A stretch of DNA of 64,000 nt, from positions 132,999,490-133,063,489 of the forward strand of contig NC_133396.1 of assembly GCF_047511655.1 (NCBI RefSeq). The letters are read 5' to 3'. The position numbers and the translations under genes were made by a program. Origin of the DNA: Castor canadensis (Eukaryota; Chordata; Mammalia; Rodentia; Castoridae). The notes under the pieces were generated by a model. The model searched no databases and was not told the origin of the DNA. It saw nothing but the letters and a program-made list of their open reading frames with translations. Below, piece by piece: positions 23,532-34,779 of this stretch. The first letter of the stretch is position 1. Every line of letters starts with the position of its first letter.

Positions 23532-23934
23532 CAGTCTTGGGACAACAAGAACAAACAAACAAACAAAAAAAAACCATGTGGGCATGGAATTTGTCCGTGG
23601 AGCTAAGCAGAATGAAATAAATAAGAAGCCCACAAATCTTTTGAAAGAATTCCCTGCCAGAGGAAGCCTGTGTGACTGGTTGCAAAGACACTGCACACTG
23701 GCTACTTGTGACATACAAGCACCTGTATGGTATCAAACCTTTCTCAGGCAAGCAACAAAATAAGGAAACTTTAATCTTCAAGAAAGATTTTTTTCTCACT
23801 GCCCATTACAAATGTGACAAAGAAGCATAAAGGATGAATTGAATCTTCCAGAGTGTGGAGCCAGGAGTCAACAGGAACACCAAAGAGAGACTCCTCCCAG
23901 AGAACAGAAGCTTCACTAAGGAACATCCTGACCG

Positions 23935-23945
23935 CCCCCCCCCCC
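23935..23945 (+). repeat. C11 homopolymer
   Basis: Eleven consecutive C, preceded by ACCG. Long C/G homopolymers are rare in AT-rich DNA and prone to sequencing error and slippage. Confidence 0.9.
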
Positions 23946-26439
23946 AGCAAGGGGGATCTCTCAATAGTGGCGTGGCAGATCTAAATAACTTAACTATTCC
24001 TCTGTGACACTGAGTTCCATAATCCTTCCTGGTCCTTCATGGAATCTTGACTGTGAGGGGAAGAAATAACTTTTCTTTTTAAGTTATACTAAGATAAACC
24101 ACATTCTTACCTGACTTCTAGGCACCATGGACTTTGTGCTGGCTGAAGAGTTTGGAAGAGACTTTCATTTCACTGTAGCATTTAGGAAGAAGAAAGGGAA
24201 AAACGTTTGTTCATCAGAAGAGTGATTTACTGTGAACTTTATGATTGTTTGTTAACACTTTCTCTTTCCAGGTTCACAAGATAATCATATTAATCTCTAA
24301 AAGTTAGATGTAGTCCTGTGACTTGCTTTGAACAAATAAACTCGAGCAGAAATAATGTGTGGTATGTCTGAATGGAGGCATTTAATTGCAGATAACTGAC
24401 TCTCTCTCTCACCTGTTAATATGCAATGGCAATTTGAGAAGCACACGTAATGAAGAAGTGGTACCATGCTGGGCAATCAGGTGGAAGAACACATCTATGC
24501 AGATATCATGATCGAGCTAGGACAGAAACATAGATGGACATGCTTACATCTTTCCACAGTGTCAGGATTTATCAAATAACAACAAATTCACAAGCTACAT
24601 CAATTAGTTAGCTTTAATTCACCAAGTACTACTGATTTCACTTGACAGCCCGGATCACTGACAATCAAAGGTTCTTTCATTCTAATCTTAATTACTAATA
24701 TTAACTCTGAGATCACACATTAAACTGCACATAGCATATATATGTATACATATCTATAAATTATGTTATAGAGTAGCAAAGAAAGGGTTAAGGAAGCAGC
24801 AGGATTCAAAGGGGTTTACTGAATGCAAGATTAGAAAGCTGGTACAGTTGCAAAAAGATAAGGTACAGGTGGCTAGATATTAACATCAGGAGCACAGTAA
24901 GTGTTGTTGTGGCCTAGGGTTTCAAAGCACAGAGCTTGGTACAGACTGATTGACTGCAATTTAAGTGGGTTGGTCAAGCAGGGGCACTATACAGAGCTGA
25001 TGCCCCCGGGACAGAGTTAGAAGTTTGTTGCCTGTGGATGTCTAGTGAGTCTAGTACTAGATGGCCTGATGATGGATTGGTGGGTGCCACCACCATACCC
25101 CAGTGTCACGTGCCCTTCCTTTTGTATGAGGGGAATTGTATCATTTATTGGTTTGTCTTTTCTTATATTGTTTTTATATACCCATGTTTCCATGTGTTTC
25201 TGGTTTAATTTGATAAGTTCATAGATGGTAACATTTTATTTGCATAAATAAGTTATGTATCACTCTGTGCCTCTTGGTGTATGCTGGACAGATGGTGGTT
25301 GTTAATTTACACAAACAAGATGTAGAATCATTTGGTGTTAGCATTTCCAATCAAGCAGAGCAGCTGTTTTACAAAATGGAACCACTCAGTACAAGGCAAA
25401 GCCTGAAAATCACTGTTGTATACAATACAACATGGAGTACTGCAGAGCAGGACACAGCCTCTCCACACCAGAATTCCTCAGGACCACAGAAGAATGACAC
25501 AAGTGTGAAATCATTTCTGTCTTAAACCACTGATATTTCTTTCTTTGTTACTGCAGCACAACTTAGCTCATCTTTTCTAACTCAGTATCAACACTAAAAC
25601 CTTAATATATCACCCAATTTCCTCACTTCCTCTGATTATTGACCTTATTTCAGAGGAGCTGTTATATTTTAAAAGCAATTATCTAAAAGATAATCTAACA
25701 AATTTTAAGTTGCTACTACTCAACATAGTACATTTCTTTATATTTAGTTAATCTTCCCTTTAATATAACACTTAAGGAGCATTCAAATCATTTAATTTAA
25801 AAAAAACCAAAACAATCATGTTCTAAAATCCTTTTATTAAGCAGTCTTCCTCTCAAAATAAGTAGGTAAAGAGTACTATTTTCAAAGCAATTGTTAAATG
25901 TCTGTGGTTGGAACTTCAATGTCATTAGAAACTACTTTCAGCATGAATCCATCCCAAACTGCAGGCATTTTACTTGATCTGGTGAGTGAAATTTCTGGAG
26001 ACCATGAAAATAACTTAGCTACAAAAAAAAATGTGAGAGATAGTTTGACAGCTCCCCCTATCTTTCCCTTCCTAGCTATAAGATGCATTTCTTCTTCGCA
26101 ACTCTGCTGTCAGTTTGAAAACCATCCAATAAATTGGTCATACCTATCATAGTTACCCTTAGGCAAAAGAGACAGGGAGGGAAGAAGTGAGGGGGAAAGA
26201 GAGAAAGAGAGAGATTATTTTATGAATTGAGACTAAGGTCCCTTTCTTTAAAGACACATTTACACTCTTCAAGGCCAAAGAAGAAATGTAAAGTTATCGC
26301 TTTATAGGTACTATAAGTATTTAAAACAAACCCCCCGAAAATTTATTGTTATCAGAATGTCCTACTGCCAAAAAAGGTAGATCCCACAGTCTTTCACCCA
26401 CAAAGAAAGCTCTCTACAATATTATCTGTGGCAGATAGG

Positions 26440-27060
26440 TTATATGTCACTGTTTAGCTCAAGCCAAGAGATTAGACAACGATTATTTAGCTTATCCATG
26501 AGCACAATCAATTGGACATGTTTTAGTTACTGAGCTATTTTTAGGCAGGATGCCATGAGAGACCCCAGTAGGTGCCTGCCAGTAAAGGTTTCCAAGATCT
26601 GCCAGCGGTAAACCAAGAGTATTTACATGTTTAAGGACAGGGTTGTCTTGAAGGCTCACATATGGATCGCAAATTGCCAGGCATGCATGGGTAGACTGGG
26701 TCCAGCACGGACCACACAGAATCACATCCCAGTCCTTTGATTATGTACTGTCTTGTCCCTGTCTGGATGACTTTTCAGAAGCTGACAGAGCTTTTACAAT
26801 TTAATTGGTGTTGACACCTTTTGAAGCCATGCCTTGAGGCACTAAGGGTCATTGTCTGCTTTTCCTGTTTCTCTCCAATGCCTCCTCTTGGCTACCTCAC
26901 AGCCTGTGGTGCCTGGCTGGCCCCTGCTCTTTTTATTCATGTTTGTACTTGTTCTGGGTCCTGTTACAAGAGCCCTTGTTAAATGCCCAGCAGGCAGCAG
27001 TGAATGGAGATTTTGACTATGTGGGATTTGAGGCCTCTGGCAATAATGGAAAATAAAATA
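26440..27060. promoter_or_regulatory. Candidate conserved non-coding element
   Basis: Non-repetitive, more GC-rich than its flanks, and free of coding structure. It includes a TCF/LEF-like 'CCTTTGATTATG', homeobox-like cores in 'ACGATTATTTAGC' and 'ACAATCAATTGG', and two low-divergence-looking blocks (26490-26740, 26900-27060). This is a compositional judgement only; alignment to other mammals is needed before it is treated as an enhancer. Confidence 0.3.
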
Positions 27061-27064
27061 AATA

Positions 27065-28395
27065 TAAAAGTATCCCTGTTGTGGACTGTGTTGTTATCAC
27101 CAAAGATTTATTCCAGAGGACCTCAGACCTAAGTTACTTTCTGTGCATGCTGGGCTTGCTCCCGGCAGCAGGCCTTACAATTAGGTTTCTGCATTCCATT
27201 CTTGGCATTCTCTATGATTTTTCTTCTATCACTGTTTCCAATCTGGTATCTTCTTCCTTCTTTTAGCAACACTCTCTCATAGCAATTGTAGGGATATCAT
27301 TATGATTCTGATCTGCTCTCTAACTTTGTTATATTGAGTTTAAGAATAAGAAAAAAAGCAAATCCTATATTGTTTTTCAGGTTCAATTCTGCACAAGGAT
27401 GTCTCTCCCCACCCAAGAGTTGTACTTACTAAGCAACTTAGTTCTTAAGTCTCAAAGAATGGCAAGCTGAGTAGCTCTCATCTTTTACAGAGCTCTACTC
27501 AACTTGCTATATTTAAAAATTCAATATTTCCAGTCAGAGTTATTAACTGCCTATTAATTGACAGACTAGCAGGAAGATTGGCTTGTTTGCAAAACTCATT
27601 AAAAATATTCTTTCTTGAAAGTGTTCAGATCTCTCGAAAGGTTTTTGTTTCACCTTACCTAACCACCACTATAAATGTAATAAACCAGATGTTTGAGTTT
27701 TTAAATGTATGTGTAAAAATATTATCACCTTCCATATTAGGTTGCTCTTCTAGAAGATAAAATAAATCAGAAAGATAAAGTATATTCTGAAAATAATTGT
27801 ATAAATTATTATGCAAAAGAATATAGATTAAACAAATGTTCATTTTTGCATCATCTACATCTACTGACTTTCCATGACACTGTAATAATCAGGTCATAAA
27901 TAAGCATGAATATTACCAGTAATAATTTACCAGTGAACTATATAGCAAATTTCCTCCAAATACCAACACACATAATTAGAAAATTTACAACAGATATGTT
28001 TTCTACTTGACACCACATCAGACTTAGATTTAGATAAACATCTTTTGTTTTTGTTTTAACAAGAAATAATTAACCTTCCTCAAAGAGACAACTGAAAATA
28101 TGAGCCAAAACAATCTGAAAGAATGACTTCAATGGATGGAGAGATACTTGAAGTTCATTTTCTACCTATGAAAAACACTTACTAAGGAAAGATAACTTGT
28201 TGTTCTTCCAATACACTGAAGCTAAGTAGAGATGAAAGATATATTAGTAACAAGGAGCAAAATTAAAAACAATTATGAACTTGCTAATAGTGAGTGATAG
28301 AGACAGCATTGTCATTTATGAGGCTGAGAGTGGAGGTGTGACTCCGACTTTTAGCCTCCCGTCATAGGTCATGTGTGGAGGGGACAAAGGAGAAT
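27065..28395. other. Unique AT-rich DNA
   Basis: Short hydrophobic frames only. No repeat family recognised. Confidence 0.5.
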
Positions 28396-28399
28396 CATC

Positions 28400-28530
28400 T
28401 TTGTTAGTCTGTGTCAAGGGCTGGGGCTCCCATCGTCCACAGTGCCACTTATAAGTCCTGTAACTTGAGGAAATCACCAACTTCTCTCTGCTCAATTTCT
28501 TCATTTAGAAAGTAGAAATATCAACTATTA
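28400..28530 (+). mobile_element. MIR relic
   Basis: 'GTGCCACTTATAAGTCCTGT', 'AACTTGAGGAAATCACCAAC' and 'CTCAATTTCTTCATTTAGAA' follow the MIR core from the CACTTACTAGCTGTG motif to 'CAGTTTCCTCATCTGTAAAA'. Confidence 0.6.
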
Positions 28531-28534
28531 ATGA

Positions 28535-30070
28535 GTGATTAAGTAGAAAATAGATGTGTGGGATTTGTTATATGTGTGGGATTTGTTTTTGTTTGTGTTG
28601 TCTTTGGTGACAGTTAAGTATCTAGAGCAGGAAGCCATCTCCCAAGCTAGGTTCAGGACCTCGCCCACAGCAGATATTAAAAAAATGCTTGTTGAAGAGT
28701 TGTTGAAGCCAGAAATTTTTGAGAGAAAGGGATCAGGAGAGCAAGCGAAGGAAAAGTTTGATTCAACATTGTCACATTTTGTTTTACTGCTTAAAAAAAC
28801 AGTGAAAGTCCAGATTAAAAATAAAACAGAAAAAAACCTAAACATACAGAAAATTTGAAGATTTGCCATGAATAACAGTTGAATCAAGAAATATTTCTAT
28901 AGAGAGAATATGCAACCAATTTAATGGTGTTTTAAAATATCATAAAGTGTTAGTTTCAACATATTCCCAGCTGTAATAAAAACTTTGTTTGAATTTATTA
29001 AAACCACCATTAGTTGCGACTGTTTGATTCTGTATTAATAGAGACCACTGAAACTCAAAACGCTGGCATATAATTTTTCCAAGTAAATAGCTACACTCTT
29101 CCCTTTTCGGTGCCTTCATAGATTGATAAAATAAGAAATGCCTTTTCATTTTACTTCTGTAATATTGTACTAGAAGATTATAAATTACAGAGCAAGAAGG
29201 GAATTAAGAGAGTACCTTGTCTCCAGAGGAGACATTTAAGCCAAGGGAAGAAAATGATCATTTTTACTAATTTTTCAGTGTACTTTCTGTCATTGAAAAT
29301 TGAAATCAAATGGCTCAATAGATTTTCCCTTTTGCTTTAGTTGCTAAAAACCTCGGAGCCTCATTGTCTACATAATTTTTAAAAGCCTCTGGACATTGAG
29401 CTTTTCTACTGAACTATGTCCTATTCTTCAGTAAATTTTTTTATCCCAGGCTGTGATTTAATCAATAAGACACTTCAATCCATTTCAAAAGAAGGCAAGA
29501 TACCTAAGGAGAATTTTAAAGCAAAAATTATACAATTATTTACAAAATAATTGTATTTAACACCTGATTTTCAGAACATACTTTTTTGTTATTGTTGTTT
29601 TAGAAGTGGATTGAATGAAATATTAACTATCACAGTATCTTTTAGTCATTCATATAAATAATAAGAAGTTAAATTTTACTTAAGAATGCACAACTATAAT
29701 GTGTTCAGCTAATGGGACCATAATCTGTCTGAAAAACTATTTCCTCTCCAAAATAATCAAGAAATGTTACAAAATGTGTGCTTTTTTAAGAGAATATCAA
29801 CAATGACTGCACTATATAAATAAAGTTAGAACATCTTCTGGAGAATGTCCAAGTTAGTCTTAGTGCCATATCTGAAAAGACTTTGGCTGCACAGTTATAT
29901 AAATAGTGCATGACTGTCTATATAAAAGAGAACCAGAAACATTCTCTCCTGACAAGTCAACATTATCCAATGTCCCTCAACCATCCTGGAGATCAGTCAG
30001 CAACACAGACAGAGGACCAATGCCCAGCTTTGTCTCTATGCCATGTCTACCTAATTTCTCCAACCCAGTT
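28535..30070. other. Unique DNA with a 15-bp tandem duplication
   Basis: At 28556-28589 the unit TGTGTGGGATTTGTT occurs twice in near-tandem. The overlapping 100-119-codon frames on the two strands (28528-28887) have no domain features and look like chance. Nothing else seen. Confidence 0.5.
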
Positions 30071-30073
30071 CCT

Positions 30074-30106
30074 TCTTTCCTTCCTTCCTTCTTTCTTTCT
30101 TTTTTA
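30074..30106 (+). repeat. (TTCC/TTTC)n tract
   Basis: TTCCTTCC and TTCTTTCT units, about 33 bp, just left of a SINE insertion. Confidence 0.8.
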
Positions 30107-30129
30107 TACTTTTAAAAGAAGAATATTAA

Positions 30130-30269
30130 ACTGGATGTGGTGGTGCACACCTATAATCCCCGTAGTTGGGAGACTGAGTCAGGAGGACCACAAGATCTAG
30201 GCTAGGCTTGGCTACATAGTGAGACCCTATCTCAAAATAAATTAAATTAAATTAAATTAACATTAAAAT
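30130..30269 (+). mobile_element. B1-type SINE with exact 11-bp target-site duplication
   Basis: 'CTGGATGTGGTGGTGCACAC', 'TATAATCCCCGTAGTTGGGA' and 'GAGACCCTATCTCAAAATAA' identify B1. The tail has become an (AAATT)n microsatellite. The 11-mer AAGAATATTAA lies immediately on both sides (30119-30129 and 30270-30280), fixing the ends and indicating a fairly recent insertion. Confidence 0.9.
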
Positions 30270-30271
30270 AA

Positions 30272-30390
30272 GAATATTAATAGTACCTACTTCATAGGAT
30301 TTTCATAAAGGGTTAATAAACATAACTTTTTAGGCAGTGTCAGTATGGTATCTGTCAATTGCCATCATTATTATTCCTTATTAACCATTA
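30272..30390 (+). mobile_element. MIR relic, 3' part
   Basis: 'AATAGTACCTACTTCATAGG' then 'TTTTCATAAAGGGTTAATAA' match the MIR 3' segment 'ATAATACCTACCTCGCAGGG...ATTAAATGAG'. The B1 copy at 30130 inserted at its edge. Confidence 0.55.
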
Positions 30391-30456
30391 ATTGTGTAGT
30401 AGGCATTGAAGGTTGGAAGTACAACCAGAATTGTATAAATCATGGTCTTTTGCTCT

Positions 30457-30656
30457 CTTTTTTTTTTTTTTGGCAGTACTGAGGCTTGAACTCAGGGTCC
30501 ACACCTTGAGCCACTCCACTAGCCCTTTTTTGTGATGGGTTTTTTTCAAGATAGGGTCTCATGACATATTTGCCTGGGCTGGCTTCAAACCATGATCCTC
30601 CTGATCTCTGCCTCCTGAGTAGCTAGGATTACAAATGTGAGCCACCAGTGCCCAGC
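30457..30656 (-). mobile_element. Dimeric B1 + tRNA-like SINE with target-site duplication
   Basis: Reads on the plus strand as T-run, 'GGCAGTACTGAGGCTTGAAC', 'CACCTTGAGCCACTCCACTA' (tRNA-like half), a T-rich linker, then 'GATAGGGTCTCATGACATAT', 'CTGAGTAGCTAGGATTACAA' and 'GAGCCACCAGTGCCCAGC' (B1 half). Same architecture as 14519-14722 in the opposite orientation. TCATGGTCTTT occurs at 30440-30450 and 30661-30671; a few bases (TGCTCTC) lie between the left copy and the T-run. Confidence 0.9.
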
Positions 30657-31329
30657 TAAGTCATGGTCTTTGACTTAAAACAATACCAATAGTAATCATA
30701 GTGATAGTAACTTTACAATTCCCATTAAGTTTATCTAAGAAGATGAGACTTCCTGGTTTTTTAAAATTAACAAATTCAATGTAATGCCAGTCTTACGGGA
30801 ATTGTCCTTTAGAAATAACAGATTTAGAGATATGAGTGCCTCACACTGGGCTAGTGTAGTCACTGAAGTTTCCTAAGGGAAGGGAAACTTAAGCTGGATA
30901 TGATAACAGTGAGCTATTTTTCATGACATATCCATTATTTGTTGGCTGCCATTTTAATCTAACATTTTAAGAAGACAATTTACCCAAGCTGCAATTCTAT
31001 TAGTATGAAAGTAAACAAGTCTTATTTTTATTTAATGCTCATAGCACAAAGATATTTTATCATTTATACAAATTGAAATTTCTGAAATCTCATAATTAAA
31101 TGTTACTACTAATCCATCTTTCTATATTTTAGTTGTTATGTTATTTTGTTCAAATAGTCAACACTTCTGAAAGTAAACAATGTTTCATCATTAAAAAAGG
31201 GTCACATTTTGTAATTGTATGAGAACGCTCATACAACTACTACCACTAGTGGAAACCTGACTTGATCATAGGAACTACCTTCACAAAAACAGGCAGGTGT
31301 CCATGGTATGTTTTTAAACTCTCAGTCAC

Positions 31330-31985
31330 AATTATTAACTATAAAAAATGGTTATTGACTCCCTAATGTGCCAGGACACAGTTACAAATCAAACTAAAAC
31401 CCTGATTTCATGGGGTTACATTCCAGTAAAGAGCCACATAAGATAAAAATAAGAATGTACATATGTCATGTCATGTGAGGATAACTGTAAAAACAAAGTA
31501 GCACAAAAGAACAGAGAACCAAGAGAGAGAAAAGCACATGATACTTTAGGTTGTGTATTCTGAAAAGAACTCTACAATGAGGTAACATTTCAAGAAAGAC
31601 CTGCAAGGGATGAGGAGTCTACCATGTGACTATCTGGAGATGAGAGTCCCAGGCAGAGCAAGGGCAAACGCTCGAGGTAGAAAAGCCTTTGTATGCACAA
31701 ATAGGTCTGTGGGACTGGAGCAGAGTAGCCAGTCAGACAGGAAGTGGATCACAATAGACATGGGATTTATTCTGAATAAAACGGGAGCCACTGAGGTCTT
31801 GGAGTACAGGCATGACATTACTTGACCTCTGTTTTAGAAGGAAATATGCAGGCTGCTGTAAAAAGAATGAGTAGACAGGTGCAAGGGTAGAGGTGGTGGA
31901 ACCAGTTAGGTAGGTATTGCAGTGCTATTGCATTCATCCAGGTGGATGACATCATTGGCTTGGATTTGAGGAGTTGCAATGGAAA
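31330..31985 (-). mobile_element. LINE-2 relic, left part (split by a younger L1)
   Basis: Long antisense L2 match on the plus strand: 'ACATTCCAGTAAAGAGCC', 'GGTAACATTTCAAGAAAGAC', 'TCCCAGGCAGAGCAAGGGCA', 'GGGATTTATTCTGAATAAAA', 'CAGGCATGACATTACTTGAC', 'AGGCTGCTGTAAAAAGAATG' and 'TATTGCAGTGCTATTGCATT'. Blocks and order match the L2 ORF2 3' region. The relic stops at the L1 insertion and seems to resume at about 33181. Confidence 0.7.
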
Positions 31986-32689
31986 TAGTAAGAAATGACA
32001 AAGGACTGATAACCAGAATATACAGGGAACTAAAAAAACTAAACTCTCCCAAAATTAATGAACCAATAAAGAAATGGGCAAGTGAACTAAACAGAACTTT
32101 CTCAAAAGAAGAAATTCAAATGGCCAAAAAAACACGTGAAAAAATGCTCACCATATCTTGCCATTAAGGAAATGCAAACTAAAACCACACTAAGATTCCA
32201 CCTCACCGCTGTTAGAATAACCATGATTAGAAACACCACCAACAACAGGTGTTGTGGAGAATGTGGGGAAAAAGGAACCCTCATACACTGCTGGTGGAAA
32301 TGTAAACTCGTACAACCACTCAAGAAAAAAATTTGGAGGCTTCTCAAAAATCTAAACATAGATCTGCCATATGATCCAGCAATACCACTCCTGGGGATAT
32401 ACCCAAAAGAATGTGACACAGGTTACTCCAGAGGCACCTGCACACCATGTTTATTGCAGCACTATTCACAATACCCAAGTTATAGAAACAGCCAAGATGC
32501 CCCACTATTGATGAATGGATTAAGAAAATGTAGTATTTATACACAATGGAATACTACTCAGCCATGAAGAAGAATGCAATCTTATCATTTGCAGGTAAAT
32601 GGATGGAACTGGAGAACATCATCCTGAGTGAGGTTAGCCAGGCCCAGAAGACCAAAAGGCATATGTTCTCCCTCATATGCGGACATTAG
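31986..32689 (+). pseudogene. LINE-1 ORF2 C-terminal remnant (broken)
   Basis: ORF2 normally encodes the endonuclease-reverse transcriptase that copies L1 RNA into the genome; only its last part survives here. The frame opens at about 31986. It shifts at the A7 run 32126-32132, which is one base longer than fits the reading frame. It continues from 32136 through the C-terminal cysteine motif CX3CX7HX4C (residues 39, 43, 51 and 56 of that segment) and the conserved 'DPAIPLLGIYP' block. A second one-base shift occurs near 32445. In the restored frame two stops interrupt the last part (around 32470 and 32530), which ends at a TAG at 32687-32689. Endonuclease and catalytic reverse-transcriptase regions are absent, so the copy is dead. 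Confidence 0.88.
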
Positions 32690-33068
32690 ATCAAGGGCAA
32701 ACACAACAAGGAGATTGGACTTTGATCACATGATGAGGCAAGAACACACATGGGAGGTATGAGGATAGGCAAGAAACCCAAAAAAAACAAGATAGCATTT
32801 GATGTCCTCAATGCAAAGGAACTAATGCAGAAATTTTAAAGTGACAGAGGCCAATAGGAGAAGGGGACCAGGAACTAGAGAAAAGATTAGTTCGAGAAGA
32901 ATTAATTTAGAAGGTGACACACATGTACAGGAAAGCAATGCGAGTCAACTCCCTGTATAGCTATCCTTATCTCAACTACCAAAATCCCTTGGTCCTTCCT
33001 ATTATTGCTTATAGTCTCTCTTCAACAAAATTAGAGATAAGGGCAAAATAGTTTCTGCCTGGTAGTGA

Positions 33069-33117
33069 GGGGGTGGGGGGGAGAGGGAGGGGTGGGGAGA
33101 AAAGGAGGGGGTGGGGG
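33069..33117 (+). repeat. G-rich tract in L1 3' UTR, G-quadruplex motif
   Basis: At least six runs of three or more G separated by one to seven bases, including GGGGGTGGGGGGG and GGGAGGGGTGGGG. It meets the G3+N1-7 rule several times over. A polypurine tract of this kind is a known conserved feature of mammalian L1 3' UTRs. The C-rich counterpart is at 53143-53199. Confidence 0.85.
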
Positions 33118-33180
33118 AAGAAGGGGAAAAATGACCCAAACATTGTATGCACATATGAATAAAAGAAATTAGAAAAAAGA

Positions 33181-33420
33181 AAGAATTGGGTTTTGGTCAT
33201 AGATGAAAAAAAGTAAAACAGCCCTGTCAATGTGTTGGATGTGGGAAATGGAACTGCGTTTTACTAAAGCAGGGAAGACGAGAAACAAATTTAGGACCAA
33301 GAAGATCACCTAGAGAGAGAATGGGGATGAAGGAGAAATGAGAAACAAGGGCTGAGCCCTGAGTTTCTGTCAGACAGAGGATGAATAAGCAAAGTAGACT
33401 GAGAACAGCCAGTATGATGA
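33181..33420 (-). mobile_element. LINE-2 relic, right part
   Basis: Continues the antisense L2 after the L1: 'AATTGGGTTTTGGTCATAGA', then 'TGTTGGATGTGGGAAATGGA'. These parallel the L2 antisense stretch that should follow the block ending near 31985. Similarity fades after about 33300. Confidence 0.5.
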
Positions 33421-33424
33421 GAAA

Positions 33425-34125
33425 GAATGCCTTCTGTGCTCCACTATGTCCCGTGCTCTGAATGGCTCATTGACATGAGGACTAAGAAATGACTTTGGTA
33501 ACAGTGACTAGAGTAATTTCAGTAACCATGATAGCGACAACAAAGGCTATGCCAGTTGTTTCCCTGCTTTGCCCTCAGCTTCATTACAATCTGTTTTTGT
33601 TCTGCTCTGCATTGTATGTACTAGGCTTCCACAACTGACATTTTCTATAGTTTTTTTTTGTTTTGTTTTGGTGGTTTTTTTGTTTTGTTTTTGCCAGCTG
33701 CGTCTCTGTGAAGTTCTGTAAAAATGGGCAACACTGATCAGGAAACTGGAAGGGAGATTTAAAAAAACCCTGATTCAGATACTTGTTGCTTTTTTGCTGA
33801 CCATTGCTGAAGCATGCTCTACTGACACCAGAATAAGATGAAGAACCAAATCCTTATTAGGGGTTTCAGCCTTATGGAAACTGCATCTTCTTACAGCATG
33901 CAAAACTGGCAGTAAGAGCCCCTCTGCCAGCAAAACAACTGGACTCCAGTCATGGAGAATTAGGTACTTCTGATCTCTTTCTTTTTATTGGACTTCAGAT
34001 CCCTCCATCTCTTTTTTGTTTTTTCAGACCTTCTAGAACCTTCATTCACTAATTTCCTATGTTAGATTCCCTCTGTTTGATATACCTGAGTGGTTCCTGT
34101 ATCTGTATATTGATATCTTTTTTAG
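33425..34125. other. Unique DNA with a T/TTTTG-rich tract
   Basis: 33651-33694 is a (TTTTG)n-like run, possibly an old A-tail remnant in reverse. Nothing else recognised. Confidence 0.5.
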
Positions 34126-34129
34126 TTCT

Positions 34130-34310
34130 TGTAATATGCCTGACAGTGTGCTAAGCACTTCTAAATACTTTTATTGAATCCTCAAAACAACTCTATGAAG
34201 TAGGGATGTTCCTACTTCATAGAAATTGAAGTAGGAATTGAAGAAGCTGAAAGAAAAAATTGAATCTTTTAGAGAGGAATTAACTTGCCCAAAGCTACAT
34301 AACTGGCAAG
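34130..34310 (-). mobile_element. MIR relic with internal hairpin
   Basis: 'CAGTGTGCTAAGCACTTCTA', 'ATTGAATCCTCAAAACAACT' and 'TTAACTTGCCCAAAGCTACA' are the reverse complement of MIR. In the middle the inverted repeat ATGAAGTAGG/CCTACTTCAT (34195-34204, 34211-34220) is followed by more GAAGTAGG-like copies. It looks like a local duplication of the 'TATGAAGTAGG' segment. Confidence 0.7.
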
Positions 34311-34717
34311 GAAAAGAACGAAGAACATGTGTCAATGTTTGTCCAAGTGTAGAATCTTCTTTCTTAATGAACATTCAATATCTCTCTTAAATGGAAATGT
34401 GGTTAAATTTGCTCACTTGGATTCATTGACACTTTCAGTACCTTAGTGGAAAAAGTGTAGTAATACATGAAAGTCATGTATTACTGATCAACTGAGAATT
34501 GTAGAATCCTACTTGTTTTCCAGTTCAAGAATCCTCTCTACGTTATCTTAATTAGGTAGTCAATTTGCTTAATATTGAATGTTAGAAAAATTAAGGAGAT
34601 AGTTATCTCACCTTTTACTTTTTGAACACGTTACTTTTGAACAGTTAAAATTCTTAGGAAATTCATTATGTCAACATCTGCTTTGGTATATCACTACAGA
34701 GTTTAATTTTAGCCTTG

Positions 34718-34719
<2 letters not shown>

Positions 34720-34765
<46 letters not shown>
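34720..34765 (+). repeat. (TC)23 uninterrupted microsatellite
   Basis: 46 bp of pure TC, the cleanest dinucleotide tract in the window and likely polymorphic. Confidence 0.97.
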
Positions 34766-34767
<2 letters not shown>

Positions 34768-34779
34768 GTGTGCCAGCTT

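Larger units (their letters stand above)
22860..26435. other. Mostly unique DNA with small simple repeats
   Basis: No gene seen. Contains the GA tract (23468-23531), a C11 run (23935-23945), a possible LTR-type fragment at 24300-24440 ('CTGTGACTTGCTTTGAACAA') and a GA-rich tract (26168-26215). The 83-codon frame at 25274-25525 (+) has no domain features. Confidence 0.5.
31986..33180 (+). mobile_element. 5'-truncated LINE-1, relatively young
   Basis: About 1.2 kb comprising the C-terminal part of ORF2, a roughly 490-bp 3' UTR with a G-rich tract (33069-33117), and an A-rich end near 'GAATAAAAGAAATTAG'. The 3' UTR is closely similar to the minus-strand copy at 53080-53322, so both belong to one recently active subfamily. 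The insertion lies inside an antisense L2. Target-site duplication cannot be fixed because both junctions are A-rich. Confidence 0.9.

Noticed and set aside
25274..25525. 83-codon frame with soluble-protein-like composition
   Set aside because: Looked briefly like a retroelement or gene fragment, but I could match it to no family and there is no neighbouring coding sequence.
28528..28887. Overlapping 100-119-codon frames on both strands
   Set aside because: No domain in either. Sense-antisense open frames of this size arise from the low stop-codon density of this patch.
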